NCBI GenBank assembly: GCA_003150235.1
Contig: QAMW01000027.1
Span: 28,941 to 92,940, forward strand
Length of the DNA stretch: 64,000 bases
Reading direction: 5' to 3'
Origin: Bacteroidales bacterium
GTDB taxonomy: Bacteria > Bacteroidota > Bacteroidia > Bacteroidales > Muribaculaceae
Below the pieces are notes generated by a model that worked only from the letters and a program-made list of their open reading frames with translations, made no database searches and was not told the DNA's origin. Made by a program: the position numbers and the translations under genes. Of the stretch, positions 1 through 8,145 are shown piece after piece; position 1 is the stretch's first letter, and every line of letters begins with the position of its first letter.

Positions 1-2
1 AT

Positions 3-842
3 GTGCGCGTCAATGATGCCAATATCGAGCCTGTGTTTTTTGCGTTCCCCGATAATGCGACTCTTGACGCCATAATGAAAGAGGTGATTGCCGGCACTCC
101 CGAATATGATTTTGTGGCTCCCGACGGTTTCGGTCACACATTCTGGGTGATTGACGATGACAAGATGACGGCTGCCATCACTGAGGCATTCGCCGGAATC
201 CCGTCGCTGTATATAGCCGACGGGCATCATCGCACGGCAGCCGCCGCACTTGTGGGCAATGAAAAGGCGAAAGCCAATCCCGCTCACACCGGTAATGAGG
301 AATACAATTATTTCCTTGCCGTGGCATTTCCGGCGTCACATCTCAATATCATAGATTACAACCGCGTTGTGCGAGACTTGAACGGTCTCGATGCCGACGG
401 ATTCCTGAAGGCTCTTGACAAGAGCTTTGTAGTTGAGCTGAAAGGGGAGGAGGAATACCGTCCCTGCCGTCTGCACAATTTCTCGCTTTATCTTGCCGGG
501 AAATGGTATAGCCTGACTGCGCGTGAAGGCACGTATGATGACAGTGACCCTATCGGCCAGCTTGACGTCACCGTTTCGAGCGATCTTATTCTCCGCGATA
601 TACTCGGAATCCATGACCTGCGCAGTGACAAGCGTATCGACTTTGTGGGGGGAATACGTGGTCTCGGCGAACTGAAGCGACGCGTCGATTCCGGAGAGAT
701 GGCAGGGGCGCTTGCCCTGTATCCGGTGTCCATGGACCAGTTGATGCGCATTGCCGACACCGGCAATATCATGCCTCCGAAGACTACGTGGTTTGAGCCG
801 AAACTCCGTTCCGGTCTGGTCATTCATAAGCTTGACGACTGA
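3..842 (+). CDS. DUF1015 family protein, C-terminal part (cut by window edge)
   Basis: Open to the left edge, so the true start lies outside the window; about 279 residues of what is normally a protein of roughly 400 are visible. The segment IADGHHRTAAA (about residues 71-81) is the DGHHR motif that marks the DUF1015 family, and the C-terminus with the GI(R)GLGELKRRVDSGE stretch also fits. The biochemical role of the family is unknown; in Bacteroidota it often lies near serine/3-phosphoglycerate metabolism genes, which cannot be checked here. Its stop codon overlaps the start of the next gene (shared base at 842), so it is probably co-transcribed with the rseC-rnf genes. Function is not inferred beyond the family. 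Confidence 0.85.
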   Translation: MRVNDANIEPVFFAFPDNATLDAIMKEVIAGTPEYDFVAPDGFGHTFWVIDDDKMTAAITEAFAGIPSLYIADGHHRTAAAALVGNEKAKANPAHTGNEEYNYFLAVAFPASHLNIIDYNRVVRDLNGLDADGFLKALDKSFVVELKGEEEYRPCRLHNFSLYLAGKWYSLTAREGTYDDSDPIGQLDVTVSSDLILRDILGIHDLRSDKRIDFVGGIRGLGELKRRVDSGEMAGALALYPVSMDQLMRIADTGNIMPPKTTWFEPKLRSGLVIHKLDD

Positions 843-1261
843 TGACCGGGGTTATAGCCCACGCCGGTACCGTGGTCGGCACGACTGCGGATACCGTTAT
901 TGTGAGGATTCATGATGGTGCCGACAAATGTGGCGGATGCAGCATAAAGTTTATGTGTAACGGTGCCGGTGATGACAATCCGCGTATAAAGGTTCCCGTG
1001 CGACACGGCGAGAAATTTGCCTGTGGCGAAGAGGTGCGTCTTTTCATCTCTGACAGCAAACAGTATTCTGCGACGCTGATAGCCCTTGTGCTTCCGTGTA
1101 TCGCGCTTGCCGCCGGAGTTGCGCTTGCTGCGCTGGCTGGTCTCAACGAGGGATTGAGCGCCTTGGCGGGACTGCTTTTTGTATCGCTTTATTTCATAGT
1201 GCTGTATATGATGCGCAAGCGCGTCAACAAAAAGTTTACATGGACCATTGAAAAGCTTTAA
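842..1261 (+). CDS. rseC: RseC/MucC-like membrane protein at head of rnf operon
   Basis: A 139-residue protein with an N-terminal domain holding a cysteine cluster (CGGCSIKFMC, about residues 31-40), followed by two membrane segments (about 80-100 and 105-125) and a short basic tail. This is the layout of the RseC/MucC family, which in proteobacteria works with Rsx/Rnf to keep the SoxR iron-sulfur cluster reduced. Bacteroidota carry it directly before rnfB, as here. A reducing or assembly role for the Rnf complex is inferred from position and cysteines, not shown. It begins on the last base of the DUF1015 stop codon and ends 48 nt before rnfB. Confidence 0.85.
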   Translation: MTGVIAHAGTVVGTTADTVIVRIHDGADKCGGCSIKFMCNGAGDDNPRIKVPVRHGEKFACGEEVRLFISDSKQYSATLIALVLPCIALAAGVALAALAGLNEGLSALAGLLFVSLYFIVLYMMRKRVNKKFTWTIEKL

Positions 1262-1309
1262 GAATAAATTACCAACTAATCATTAATAATACCAACAAAT
1301 TACCGTGAG

Positions 1310-2146
1310 ATGTCACCAATCATTATTGCAATTCTAACTTTAGGAGGGATTGGCATCTTGAGTGCCATCATCCTCTTTATTGTCTCGAAGCGGTTTTATG
1401 TGAAGGAGGATCCCCGTATCGAACAGATCGAGGGGCTGCTCCCCGGTGCAAACTGCGGAAGCTGCGGCCGTTCAGGCTGTCATGATTTCGCTTGTGCGTG
1501 TGCCTCTGCCGATTCGCTTGACAATCTGATGTGTCCCGGTGCCGGTGATGAAGCGATGGGAAAAATCGCTGAAATCGTCGGGCTTACCGCTGCGGCTTCC
1601 AAGCCGATGGTCGCTGTGCTCCGTTGCAACGGGTCATGTGAGAATCGACCTACAACTTCAAATTATGACGGACCCAAATCGTGTGCTATCCTGAGCTCGC
1701 TGAGTGCCGGCACCACTGACTGCCCTTACGGCTGTCTCGGTTGTGGCGACTGTGTATCGGCATGCCGGTTCGGTGCTCTTCACATGGATCCCGTCACCGG
1801 TCTGCCTGTCGTGGATTATGACAAGTGTACCGGTTGCGGTGCATGTGTAAAGAAATGTCCGCGCCACATTATCGAGCTCCGTGCCAAAGGTCCGAAGGGA
1901 CTGCGTGTATGGGTGGCTTGTGCCAACAAGGACCGTGGCGCGCAGGCGCGCAAGGAGTGTTCAGCCGCTTGTATCGGCTGCGGAAAGTGTGTGAAAGTGT
2001 GTCCGTTTGAGGCAATCACGCTTGCCGACAATCTTGCCTACATTGACTTCGAGAAGTGTCGTCTTTGTCACAAGTGTGTCGCCGAGTGCCCTACAACGGC
2101 TATCCACACCACAAGAATAGTTAAAGAAATCAAGGTAACCGAATAA
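1310..2146 (+). CDS. rnfB: Rnf complex subunit RnfB (iron-sulfur electron-entry subunit)
   Basis: 278 residues. An N-terminal membrane anchor (about 1-25) is followed by a four-cysteine Fe-S domain (ANCGSCGRSGCHDF, with a later Cys) and then several ferredoxin-type CxxCxxCxxxC clusters: CLGCGDCVSAC, CTGCGACVKKC, CIGCGKCVKVC and CRLCHKCVAEC. RnfB passes electrons from reduced ferredoxin into the membrane complex, which couples ferredoxin:NAD+ oxidoreduction to Na+ or H+ pumping. The number of clusters matches anaerobe-type RnfB and exceeds that of Escherichia coli RsxB. The rnfC start is only 4 nt downstream, so translation is probably coupled. Confidence 0.96.
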   Translation: MSPIIIAILTLGGIGILSAIILFIVSKRFYVKEDPRIEQIEGLLPGANCGSCGRSGCHDFACACASADSLDNLMCPGAGDEAMGKIAEIVGLTAAASKPMVAVLRCNGSCENRPTTSNYDGPKSCAILSSLSAGTTDCPYGCLGCGDCVSACRFGALHMDPVTGLPVVDYDKCTGCGACVKKCPRHIIELRAKGPKGLRVWVACANKDRGAQARKECSAACIGCGKCVKVCPFEAITLADNLAYIDFEKCRLCHKCVAECPTTAIHTTRIVKEIKVTE

Positions 2147-2150
2147 CATC

Positions 2151-3503
2151 ATGTTGCATACATTTCGTAAGGGAGGAGTACATCCCCCTGAAAGCAAATT
2201 GACAGCTTCGGGCACGATTATACCCGTAGAGCTGCCGCGTGAAGTGGTTATTACCTTTGCGCAACATATAGGGGCGCCGGCAAAATGCGAACTCAAGAAA
2301 GGCGACCATGTAAACCGTGGCGACCTTGTCGCCGCTGCCGGAGGCTTCGTGTCGGCTAACGTGCATGCCTCTATATCGGGCACAGTAACCAAAGTTGATA
2401 AATATAAGACGGCGTTCGGTCTGCCGGTAGATACCGTCACTATAACCGCTACCGACGAAGATCATCAGAATGACCTGGATGCCATCGCCGCCGTCAAGCC
2501 TCTTCGCACCGACGAGGAGATTGCCGCCCTTGACTCCAAGGCGCTTGTGTCGATTATCGATGCCGCCGGTATCGTGGGTCTTGGCGGTGCCACATTCCCG
2601 ACCAAGGTCAAGCTTTCGCCTCCTCCGGGAAGCAAGGCTGAGGTGCTTATCATCAATGCAGTCGAGTGTGAGCCGTATCTGACCAACGACCACGCGCTCA
2701 TGCTTCAGCATCCCGATGAAATCATAGCTGGTGTACAGTTGCTGATGAAGGCTGCCGGTGTGAATCGTGCCATAATCGGTATTGAGGCAAACAAGGGCAA
2801 TGCAATCGAACTGCTCACCTCGAAGGCTGCTTCCGACAGCCGTATCGAGGTGATGGGGCTTAAAGTGAAATATCCGCAGGGCGGTGAAAAGCAGCTTATC
2901 GATGCTACCATAGGCAAGGAAGTGCCTTCGGGCGCGCTCCCGATCGCGACCGGCGCGATTGTACAGAATGTCGCCACTGCCTATGCTGTCTATGAGGCGG
3001 TGAAGTTCGGAAAGCCTCTTATTGACCGTGTCGTGACCATAACCGGTCCTTCCGTTGCGAAGCCGGGTAACTATCTTGCCGCCATAGGTACTAACCTGAA
3101 AGAGCTTATTGATGTGGCGGGCGGTGTACCCGCCGACACCGGCAAGATTATCCTTGGCGGCCCGATGATGGGTAAGAGTGTTGTGCAGATTGACGCTCCC
3201 ACAGTAAAGGGTACATCCGGCATACTCATGCTCCCCGAAAAGGAGGCTGTGCGCCGAAGGGTAGAGCCTTGTATCCGTTGCGCGTCATGTGTCAGCGCAT
3301 GTCCGATGGGGCTTGAACCCTATCTTATCAGCACCCTGTCGCGCCTCGGGCGTTGGGAGGAGGTTGAAGAGGCTAAGGTGATGAACTGCATCGAGTGTGG
3401 CTGCTGCAGCTTCATCTGTCCGTCGACGCGCCCGATTCTTGATTTTATTAGACTTGGTAAAACTACTGTCGGCGGCATTATCCGTGCGCGCCAGCAAAAA
3501 TAA
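2151..3503 (+). CDS. rnfC: Rnf complex subunit RnfC (NADH-binding peripheral subunit)
   Basis: 450 residues. An N-terminal barrel/lipoyl-like region precedes the Complex-I 51-kDa-like domain with GLGGATFPTKVK (residues 143-154), the NADH/FMN-site signature of the family. Two [4Fe-4S] motifs lie near the C-terminus: CIRCASCVSACP and CIECGCCSFICP. RnfC is the cytoplasmic subunit that exchanges electrons with NAD+/NADH. It lacks the long Ala/Lys-rich tail seen in enterobacterial RsxC, which is usual for anaerobe RnfC. It sits between rnfB (4 nt upstream) and rnfD (11 nt downstream). Confidence 0.96.
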   Translation: MLHTFRKGGVHPPESKLTASGTIIPVELPREVVITFAQHIGAPAKCELKKGDHVNRGDLVAAAGGFVSANVHASISGTVTKVDKYKTAFGLPVDTVTITATDEDHQNDLDAIAAVKPLRTDEEIAALDSKALVSIIDAAGIVGLGGATFPTKVKLSPPPGSKAEVLIINAVECEPYLTNDHALMLQHPDEIIAGVQLLMKAAGVNRAIIGIEANKGNAIELLTSKAASDSRIEVMGLKVKYPQGGEKQLIDATIGKEVPSGALPIATGAIVQNVATAYAVYEAVKFGKPLIDRVVTITGPSVAKPGNYLAAIGTNLKELIDVAGGVPADTGKIILGGPMMGKSVVQIDAPTVKGTSGILMLPEKEAVRRRVEPCIRCASCVSACPMGLEPYLISTLSRLGRWEEVEEAKVMNCIECGCCSFICPSTRPILDFIRLGKTTVGGIIRARQQK

Positions 3504-3514
3504 ACAATGGAAAA

Positions 3515-4471
3515 ATGAGCCCAATGTTAACAGTTTCGGCGTCGCCCCATGTCCACACCGGCAGAACGGTGTCGACTTGTATGTGGCACGTCATAATAGC
3601 GCTGCTTCCCGCGCTTGCCTGCTCGATTTATTTCTTCGGGGTGGGCGCTCTTATCGTGACAGTTACCGCGTTGCTCGGATGTATGGCTACCGAGTACGTC
3701 GTAAACCGGTGGATGTTCGGTAATCCCGATGCGACTCTCGCCAACGGTTCCGCCATCCTTACCGGTCTGCTCCTTGCATTCAACCTTCCTTCCAATCTTC
3801 CCGTGTGGATTGTGCTTATCGGTTGCGTGGTCGCTATCGGTATCGGCAAGATGGCGTTTGGCGGTCTTGGTTGCAATATCTGGAATCCGGCTCTCGTAGG
3901 TCGTGTGTTCCTTCTCATCTCTTTCCCGGTGCAGATGACTTCATGGCCTGTGCCGCTGGAAAACGCATGGAATTATACCGATGCCACTACCGGCGCCACT
4001 ACTCTCGGTCTGCTCAAGCTTGGCGAGATTCATGCTGCCGATGTAAACCTTGCAAATCAGGCGATAGGTTATATGGGTGGTTCACTTGGTGAGGTTGCCG
4101 CGATAGCTCTTCTTATCGGATTCATCTATCTGCTCTGCGTGAAGGTGATTACCTGGCATATTCCCGTGGCGGTCCTCGGAACGGTTGCCCTGTTTACCCT
4201 CTGTCTCGGCGACAATGTCGCTGTCGAGCTTCTTTCGGGAGGCCTTATCCTCGGCGCATGCTTCATGGCTACCGACTATGTGACTTCGCCTATGTCCCAT
4301 AAGGGTATGATTGTGTTCGGTGTACTCATTGGTGTAATCACTATAGTAATACGTAAATGGGGTGCTTATCCGGAAGGCGTGTCTTTCGCCATCCTGCTTG
4401 CCAATAGTGTCGTGCCTCTGATTGACCGTTACATTAAGCCGCGTAAGTTCGGAGAAAGGAGTAAGAAATGA
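3515..4471 (+). CDS. rnfD: Rnf complex subunit RnfD (membrane flavoprotein)
   Basis: 318 residues with about eight to ten membrane segments. The TGATT stretch at 159-163 matches the S/T-G-A-T motif where FMN is attached covalently to threonine (Thr162 by position). The C-terminus shows the conserved ATDYVTSPMS and RKWGAYPEGVSFAILLANS blocks. RnfD forms part of the ion-translocating core with RnfE, RnfA and RnfG. Its last codon overlaps the start of rnfG by 4 nt (ATGA-type overlap at 4468-4471). Confidence 0.96.
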   Translation: MSPMLTVSASPHVHTGRTVSTCMWHVIIALLPALACSIYFFGVGALIVTVTALLGCMATEYVVNRWMFGNPDATLANGSAILTGLLLAFNLPSNLPVWIVLIGCVVAIGIGKMAFGGLGCNIWNPALVGRVFLLISFPVQMTSWPVPLENAWNYTDATTGATTLGLLKLGEIHAADVNLANQAIGYMGGSLGEVAAIALLIGFIYLLCVKVITWHIPVAVLGTVALFTLCLGDNVAVELLSGGLILGACFMATDYVTSPMSHKGMIVFGVLIGVITIVIRKWGAYPEGVSFAILLANSVVPLIDRYIKPRKFGERSKK

Positions 4472-5073
4472 AAAAACTCGCTTCCACACTGCCCAACATG
4501 ATAATTTCGCTGGGCGTAATTACAATCATAGCCTCGGCGCTCCTCGCGTGGGCAAACAGCGTGACGGCAGAGCCTATCGCTGCCGCTGCGAAGCAGACAC
4601 GTGTCGATGCTATAAAAGATGTGTTGCCTCCGTTTGACAACGACCCCCTTGCAAAGGCTGTCGAGCTTAACGTGATGGGCGACGGTAACGCGCCGTTTAT
4701 CATCTATCCCGCTTATGAGGGCGACAAGTTTGTCGGTGCCGCTGTCGAGGGTTATACTCTCAACGGTTTCTCCGGTGAGGTGAAGGTGATGTACGGGTTT
4801 GATGCCGCAGGTGTCGTACACGGATATCAGGTGCTTTCCCATGCCGAGACTCCGGGTCTCGGAGCAAAGATGAACGAATGGTTCCGCATGGAAGAGGGCA
4901 ACCGCAGCGTGATTGACAAGGATCCCGCGCAGGTAAATATGACCGTGGCAAAAGATGGCGGAGCGATTGACGCAATTACCGCAGCCACTATCAGCTCCCG
5001 CGCGTTCCTGTCGGCTCTTCGTGATTGTTATCAGGCGTTTGTGACTTATAAAAATGACCACAGCAATGAATAA
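4468..5073 (+). CDS. rnfG: Rnf complex subunit RnfG (periplasmic FMN subunit)
   Basis: 201 residues. One N-terminal membrane segment (about 9-30) anchors a periplasmic FMN-binding domain. ETPGLGAKM (127-135) and TAAT at 171-174 are the family motifs; FMN is expected on Thr174 through a phosphoester bond. The flavin motif reads TAAT rather than the common SGAT, a tolerated variant. RnfG relays electrons across the membrane face of the complex. It overlaps rnfD by 4 nt at the start and rnfE by 20 nt at the end. Confidence 0.95.
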   Translation: MKKLASTLPNMIISLGVITIIASALLAWANSVTAEPIAAAAKQTRVDAIKDVLPPFDNDPLAKAVELNVMGDGNAPFIIYPAYEGDKFVGAAVEGYTLNGFSGEVKVMYGFDAAGVVHGYQVLSHAETPGLGAKMNEWFRMEEGNRSVIDKDPAQVNMTVAKDGGAIDAITAATISSRAFLSALRDCYQAFVTYKNDHSNE

Positions 5074-5653
5074 ACTTCGTATCATATATAATGGACTTGT
5101 AGTTGAAAATCCTACATTTGTCCTGCTGCTCGGTATGTGTCCTACTCTCGGTACTACCGGTTCGGCTATGAACGGTATGTCGATGGGACTTGCGACAATG
5201 GGTGTGCTTATCTGCTCCAATATAGTTATATCGGCTATTAAGAGCCTTGTGCCTGATAAAGTGCGTATCCCGGCGTTTATCGTTGTCATCGCTACTTTCG
5301 TGACCCTCCTCCAGATGATGATGCAGGCTTACCTTCCGGAACTGAATGCAAGTCTCGGATTGTTTATCCCGCTTATCGTGGTTAACTGTATCGTGCTCGG
5401 TCGTGCCGAGGCATACGCTTCGCGTCATTCGGTTATTGACTCGGCGTTTGACGGTATTGGTATCGGTCTCGGATTTACCGTTGCTCTTACTCTACTTGGC
5501 GCGGTGCGTGAGATTCTTGGTGCAGGATGCGTGTTTGGCGCTCAGGTTTACCCCGAGACTTACGGCTCACTCGTGTTCGTGCTTGCCCCCGGAGCGTTTA
5601 TCGCCCTCGGCTTCCTCGTGGCTTTGTTTAACTATATCCGTAATCGTTCGTAA
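5054..5653 (+). CDS. rnfE: Rnf complex subunit RnfE
   Basis: 199 residues, six predicted membrane segments, in the RnfA/RnfE/NqrD/NqrE family. The N-terminus (GLVVENPTFVLLLGMCPTLG) carries the conserved Cys of the intramembrane 2Fe-2S site described for this family, and LVVENP and LGRAEAYAS match RnfE rather than RnfA. Two starts are possible, 5054 and 5066 (second Met, MNKLRI); the first overlaps rnfG by 20 nt, and the second overlaps less and may be the real one. It forms the inverted-topology partner of RnfA. Confidence 0.94.
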   Translation: MTTAMNKLRIIYNGLVVENPTFVLLLGMCPTLGTTGSAMNGMSMGLATMGVLICSNIVISAIKSLVPDKVRIPAFIVVIATFVTLLQMMMQAYLPELNASLGLFIPLIVVNCIVLGRAEAYASRHSVIDSAFDGIGIGLGFTVALTLLGAVREILGAGCVFGAQVYPETYGSLVFVLAPGAFIALGFLVALFNYIRNRS

Positions 5654-5655
5654 TC

Positions 5656-6237
5656 ATGCTCACATATCTTTCAATTATCGTCACGGCAATATTTGTCAAT
5701 AATATTGTCTTCGCACAGTTCCTTGGTATCTGTCCGTTCCTTGGCGTTTCCAAGAAGCTATCTTCCGCAACGGGTATGGGAGCGGCTGTTACGTTTGTGA
5801 TGCTCCTTGCCACTCTTGTCACATGGCTGCTTCAGATTTATGTGCTTGACCCGCTCGGGCTGGCGTATATGCAGACCATCGTGTTTATCCTCGTGATTGC
5901 CGCGCTCGTGCAGATGCTGGAGATTATATTGAAGAAAATCGCCCCTGCGCTATATCAGGCTTTGGGCGTGTTTCTTCCTTTGATTACCACCAACTGCGCC
6001 GTTCTGGGCGTGGCTATCCTTGTAATTCAGAAAGGATTCAATCTCGGTGAATCGCTTACCTATGCGGTTGCCACAGCTGTGGGCTTTACGCTTGCACTTG
6101 TGATTTTCGCAGGTATCCGTGAAAAACTCACCATGGTTGAGGTGCCCGGACCTATGCGTGGAGTACCTGTCGCACTTCTGTGTGCCGGTCTGCTTGCGCT
6201 TGCGTTCATGGGTTTCTCCGGTATCACAATAGGCTGA
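5656..6237 (+). CDS. rnfA: Rnf complex subunit RnfA
   Basis: 193 residues, six membrane segments. FVNNIVFAQFLGICPFLGVSKK is the family N-terminal block with the cluster-binding Cys; PLITTNCAVLG and AGIREKL are also diagnostic of RnfA. RnfA pairs with RnfE to form the central membrane core that holds a 2Fe-2S centre. It is the last gene of the operon, starting 2 nt after rnfE stops, and is followed by a strong terminator hairpin at 6257-6290. Confidence 0.95.
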   Translation: MLTYLSIIVTAIFVNNIVFAQFLGICPFLGVSKKLSSATGMGAAVTFVMLLATLVTWLLQIYVLDPLGLAYMQTIVFILVIAALVQMLEIILKKIAPALYQALGVFLPLITTNCAVLGVAILVIQKGFNLGESLTYAVATAVGFTLALVIFAGIREKLTMVEVPGPMRGVPVALLCAGLLALAFMGFSGITIG

Positions 6238-6256
6238 TAACAACTATTCTATATGA

Positions 6257-6300
6257 CAATGGGCAGTGTCGCGCGCGACACTGCCCATTGTTGTTTTATT
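6257..6300 (+). terminator. Rho-independent terminator of the rnf operon
   Basis: A perfect 34-nt palindrome: arm caatgggcagtgtcgcg at 6257-6273 and its exact complement at 6274-6290, followed by TTGTTTTATT. It lies 20 nt after the rnfA stop and before the convergent gene ending at 6313. The U-rich tract is on the + side only, so it mainly ends rnf transcripts. Confidence 0.85.
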
Positions 6301-6312
6301 GCTTACAGACAA

Positions 6313-7035
6313 TTATTTCTTTTCTACGGAGTTTTCATCTATGGCAATGATTTTTACTCCTATCGACCTGTTTTTGATTTTGGGATTGCCTTTGTGGTAG
6401 ACCTTTCCGCTTGCACCCACTACGTTCAGGAAGTTTACCGGATAGCATCCGATGAAACCGGTTCCGAGTAGGGAGCATTTCACCTCATCAGCTTCAAGCT
6501 CGTCAGCCTGGATGGAGCCTGTGCCTACGAGGCTATATTTTGCTTTGGCAGCTTTGCCGTTTAGTGTCAGCGAACCGTTGCCGGTCTCAAGCGAGCCGTC
6601 AAGATTGGTGGTGTCAATGCCGTGAACTGAAAGAGAGCCGTTGCCTATCACACGCGCCTTGAAATTCGGGGTAGGATTGAGCGACAACACTCTCACTAGG
6701 GAGTCGCCGCTGTTTTCCACCTTGCTGAGGAAACGCGAATATACATTTATCAGCGGCAGGTTGTCATAATCGATGCCGTCGGTGGCTATTTGCATCTCAA
6801 GTTTGCTCTTGTTGTTGGTAAACATAAGCACCGACGCTATGTCAGGTGTCGTGACGAAACTTACATAGCCTGCTGAATCTGGATTGCATCGGTAATCGAC
6901 GCGTAGACCCTCGATTACTATAAGCTCGTTGAAGTCTTTTACATCGAGTTCATATTTGCGCAGGTCGTCGGCTGCTGTCGAGACCCCTACGCCAAGCAAG
7001 GTGATGATGGCTGATGCCAGAAGTCGTCTAATCAT
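6313..7035 (-). CDS. Secreted GIN-domain (DUF2807) protein
   Basis: 240 residues with a signal peptide (MIRRLLASAIITLLGVGVSTAA). The mature part has the alternating short strands of the putative auto-transporter adhesin head GIN domain (DUF2807): VKDFNELIVIEGLRVDY, then repeated G-rich turns such as VIGNGSLSVHG, LETGNGSLTLNG and LVGTGSIQAD that form a beta-helix. The family is abundant in Bacteroidota, cell-surface or periplasmic, with no established function. It starts 11 nt after the dusB stop, so it is probably expressed from the dusB message. Confidence 0.8.
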   Translation of the reverse strand: MIRRLLASAIITLLGVGVSTAADDLRKYELDVKDFNELIVIEGLRVDYRCNPDSAGYVSFVTTPDIASVLMFTNNKSKLEMQIATDGIDYDNLPLINVYSRFLSKVENSGDSLVRVLSLNPTPNFKARVIGNGSLSVHGIDTTNLDGSLETGNGSLTLNGKAAKAKYSLVGTGSIQADELEADEVKCSLLGTGFIGCYPVNFLNVVGASGKVYHKGNPKIKNRSIGVKIIAIDENSVEKK

Positions 7036-7046
7036 GTCTTTTATTC

Positions 7047-8063
7047 TTAGTTTTCGTTCAAGTATGTTTCTTCACTGCTTAGAGCCGGCAGTATGTCATA
7101 TTCTATACGGTCGAGGATGTCGTTGAGTTCACTGTGGGTTGATGCACGGAGCATGGCTATACGGGTGTCCCTGAAGTGGGGGATGCCTTTGAATAGCGGT
7201 GATGCGGCAAGATGACGGCGTATGTGCAGTATGCCGCGGTATTCATCAATGTTTTCGATACTTTCCGCAATCTGGCGCCGCAGCAGGGCGAATTTCGCTC
7301 CTATTGAAAGCTGTTCGTCGGTTTTGCCCGTGAGTCGGCTTTTGATGTCGTGGAATATCCACGGCGCGCCGATTGAAGCCCTTCCCACCATCACGCCGTC
7401 TACTCCGTAGCGGGTAAACGCTTCCTCAGCCTTGGCAGGGGTGGTGATGTCGCCGTTGCCTATCAGCGGTATGGTAAGCCGCGGGTTCTCTTTCACGCGG
7501 GCTATCATCTCCCAGTCTGCTTCACCGGTGTACATTTGCGAGCGTGTACGACCGTGTACTGTCAGAGCCTGAATGCCGCAGTCCTGAAGCTGCTCGGCAA
7601 GTTCAACTATGATTTTTGATTCGTGGTCCCATCCAAGGCGCGTCTTTACCGTGACAGGAATATTGACCGCCCTGACCACTGCTGAAGTGATGGCGAGCAT
7701 CTTGGGGATATCACGGAGCATCCCGGCTCCGGCTCCTTTACCTGCAACCTTTTTTACCGGACACCCGAAATTGATGTCAAGTATGTCGGGTCGCGCTTCC
7801 TCCACTATTTTTGCCGCTTCCACCATCGGCTCTATTTCGCGCCCGTAAATCTGTATCGCCGTCGGGCGCTCCGCCGGATTTATGTGCAGTTTTCGGGTTG
7901 TGGCGCTGATATTGCGGATGAGGGCGTCTGCCGATACAAATTCCGTATATACCATGTCGGCTCCCTGCTCTTTGCAGATAAGCCTGAAAGAGTGGTCGGT
8001 GACATCTTCCATCGGTGCAAGCATCACGGGACGTTCGCCTAAATCAATGTTTCCGATTTTCAT
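7047..8063 (-). CDS. dusB: tRNA-dihydrouridine synthase, DusB type
   Basis: 338 residues, the usual Dus length. The FMN TIM barrel begins with LAPMEDVTDHSFR (residues 15-27). The catalytic cysteine is Cys101 in DINFGCPVKKVAGKGAGAG, and VHGRTR and IPLIGNGDI supply the phosphate and substrate loops. The enzyme reduces uridines in the tRNA D-loop with NADPH. It is first in a two-gene unit with the GIN-domain gene; the 82-nt gap to the M16 peptidase upstream may hold a promoter, though I see no clear box. Confidence 0.93.
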   Translation of the reverse strand: MKIGNIDLGERPVMLAPMEDVTDHSFRLICKEQGADMVYTEFVSADALIRNISATTRKLHINPAERPTAIQIYGREIEPMVEAAKIVEEARPDILDINFGCPVKKVAGKGAGAGMLRDIPKMLAITSAVVRAVNIPVTVKTRLGWDHESKIIVELAEQLQDCGIQALTVHGRTRSQMYTGEADWEMIARVKENPRLTIPLIGNGDITTPAKAEEAFTRYGVDGVMVGRASIGAPWIFHDIKSRLTGKTDEQLSIGAKFALLRRQIAESIENIDEYRGILHIRRHLAASPLFKGIPHFRDTRIAMLRASTHSELNDILDRIEYDILPALSSEETYLNEN

Positions 8064-8145
8064 CTTTGTGGTAATCTTACGTTATTTTGCGCGAAGTTAA
8101 GCAAAAATGAGCAATTACCATCACCTTCGCGACATTTGGAACAGA

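Noticed and set aside
4429..5289. 286-residue minus-strand ORF
   Set aside because: Lies wholly opposite rnfG and rnfE, both clear family members with covalent-flavin and membrane motifs; composition is that of a shadow frame.
6257..6290. Perfect 34-nt palindrome as an operator or recombination site
   Set aside because: Placed just after rnfA with a U-rich tract downstream and a convergent gene next; a terminator is the simpler reading.
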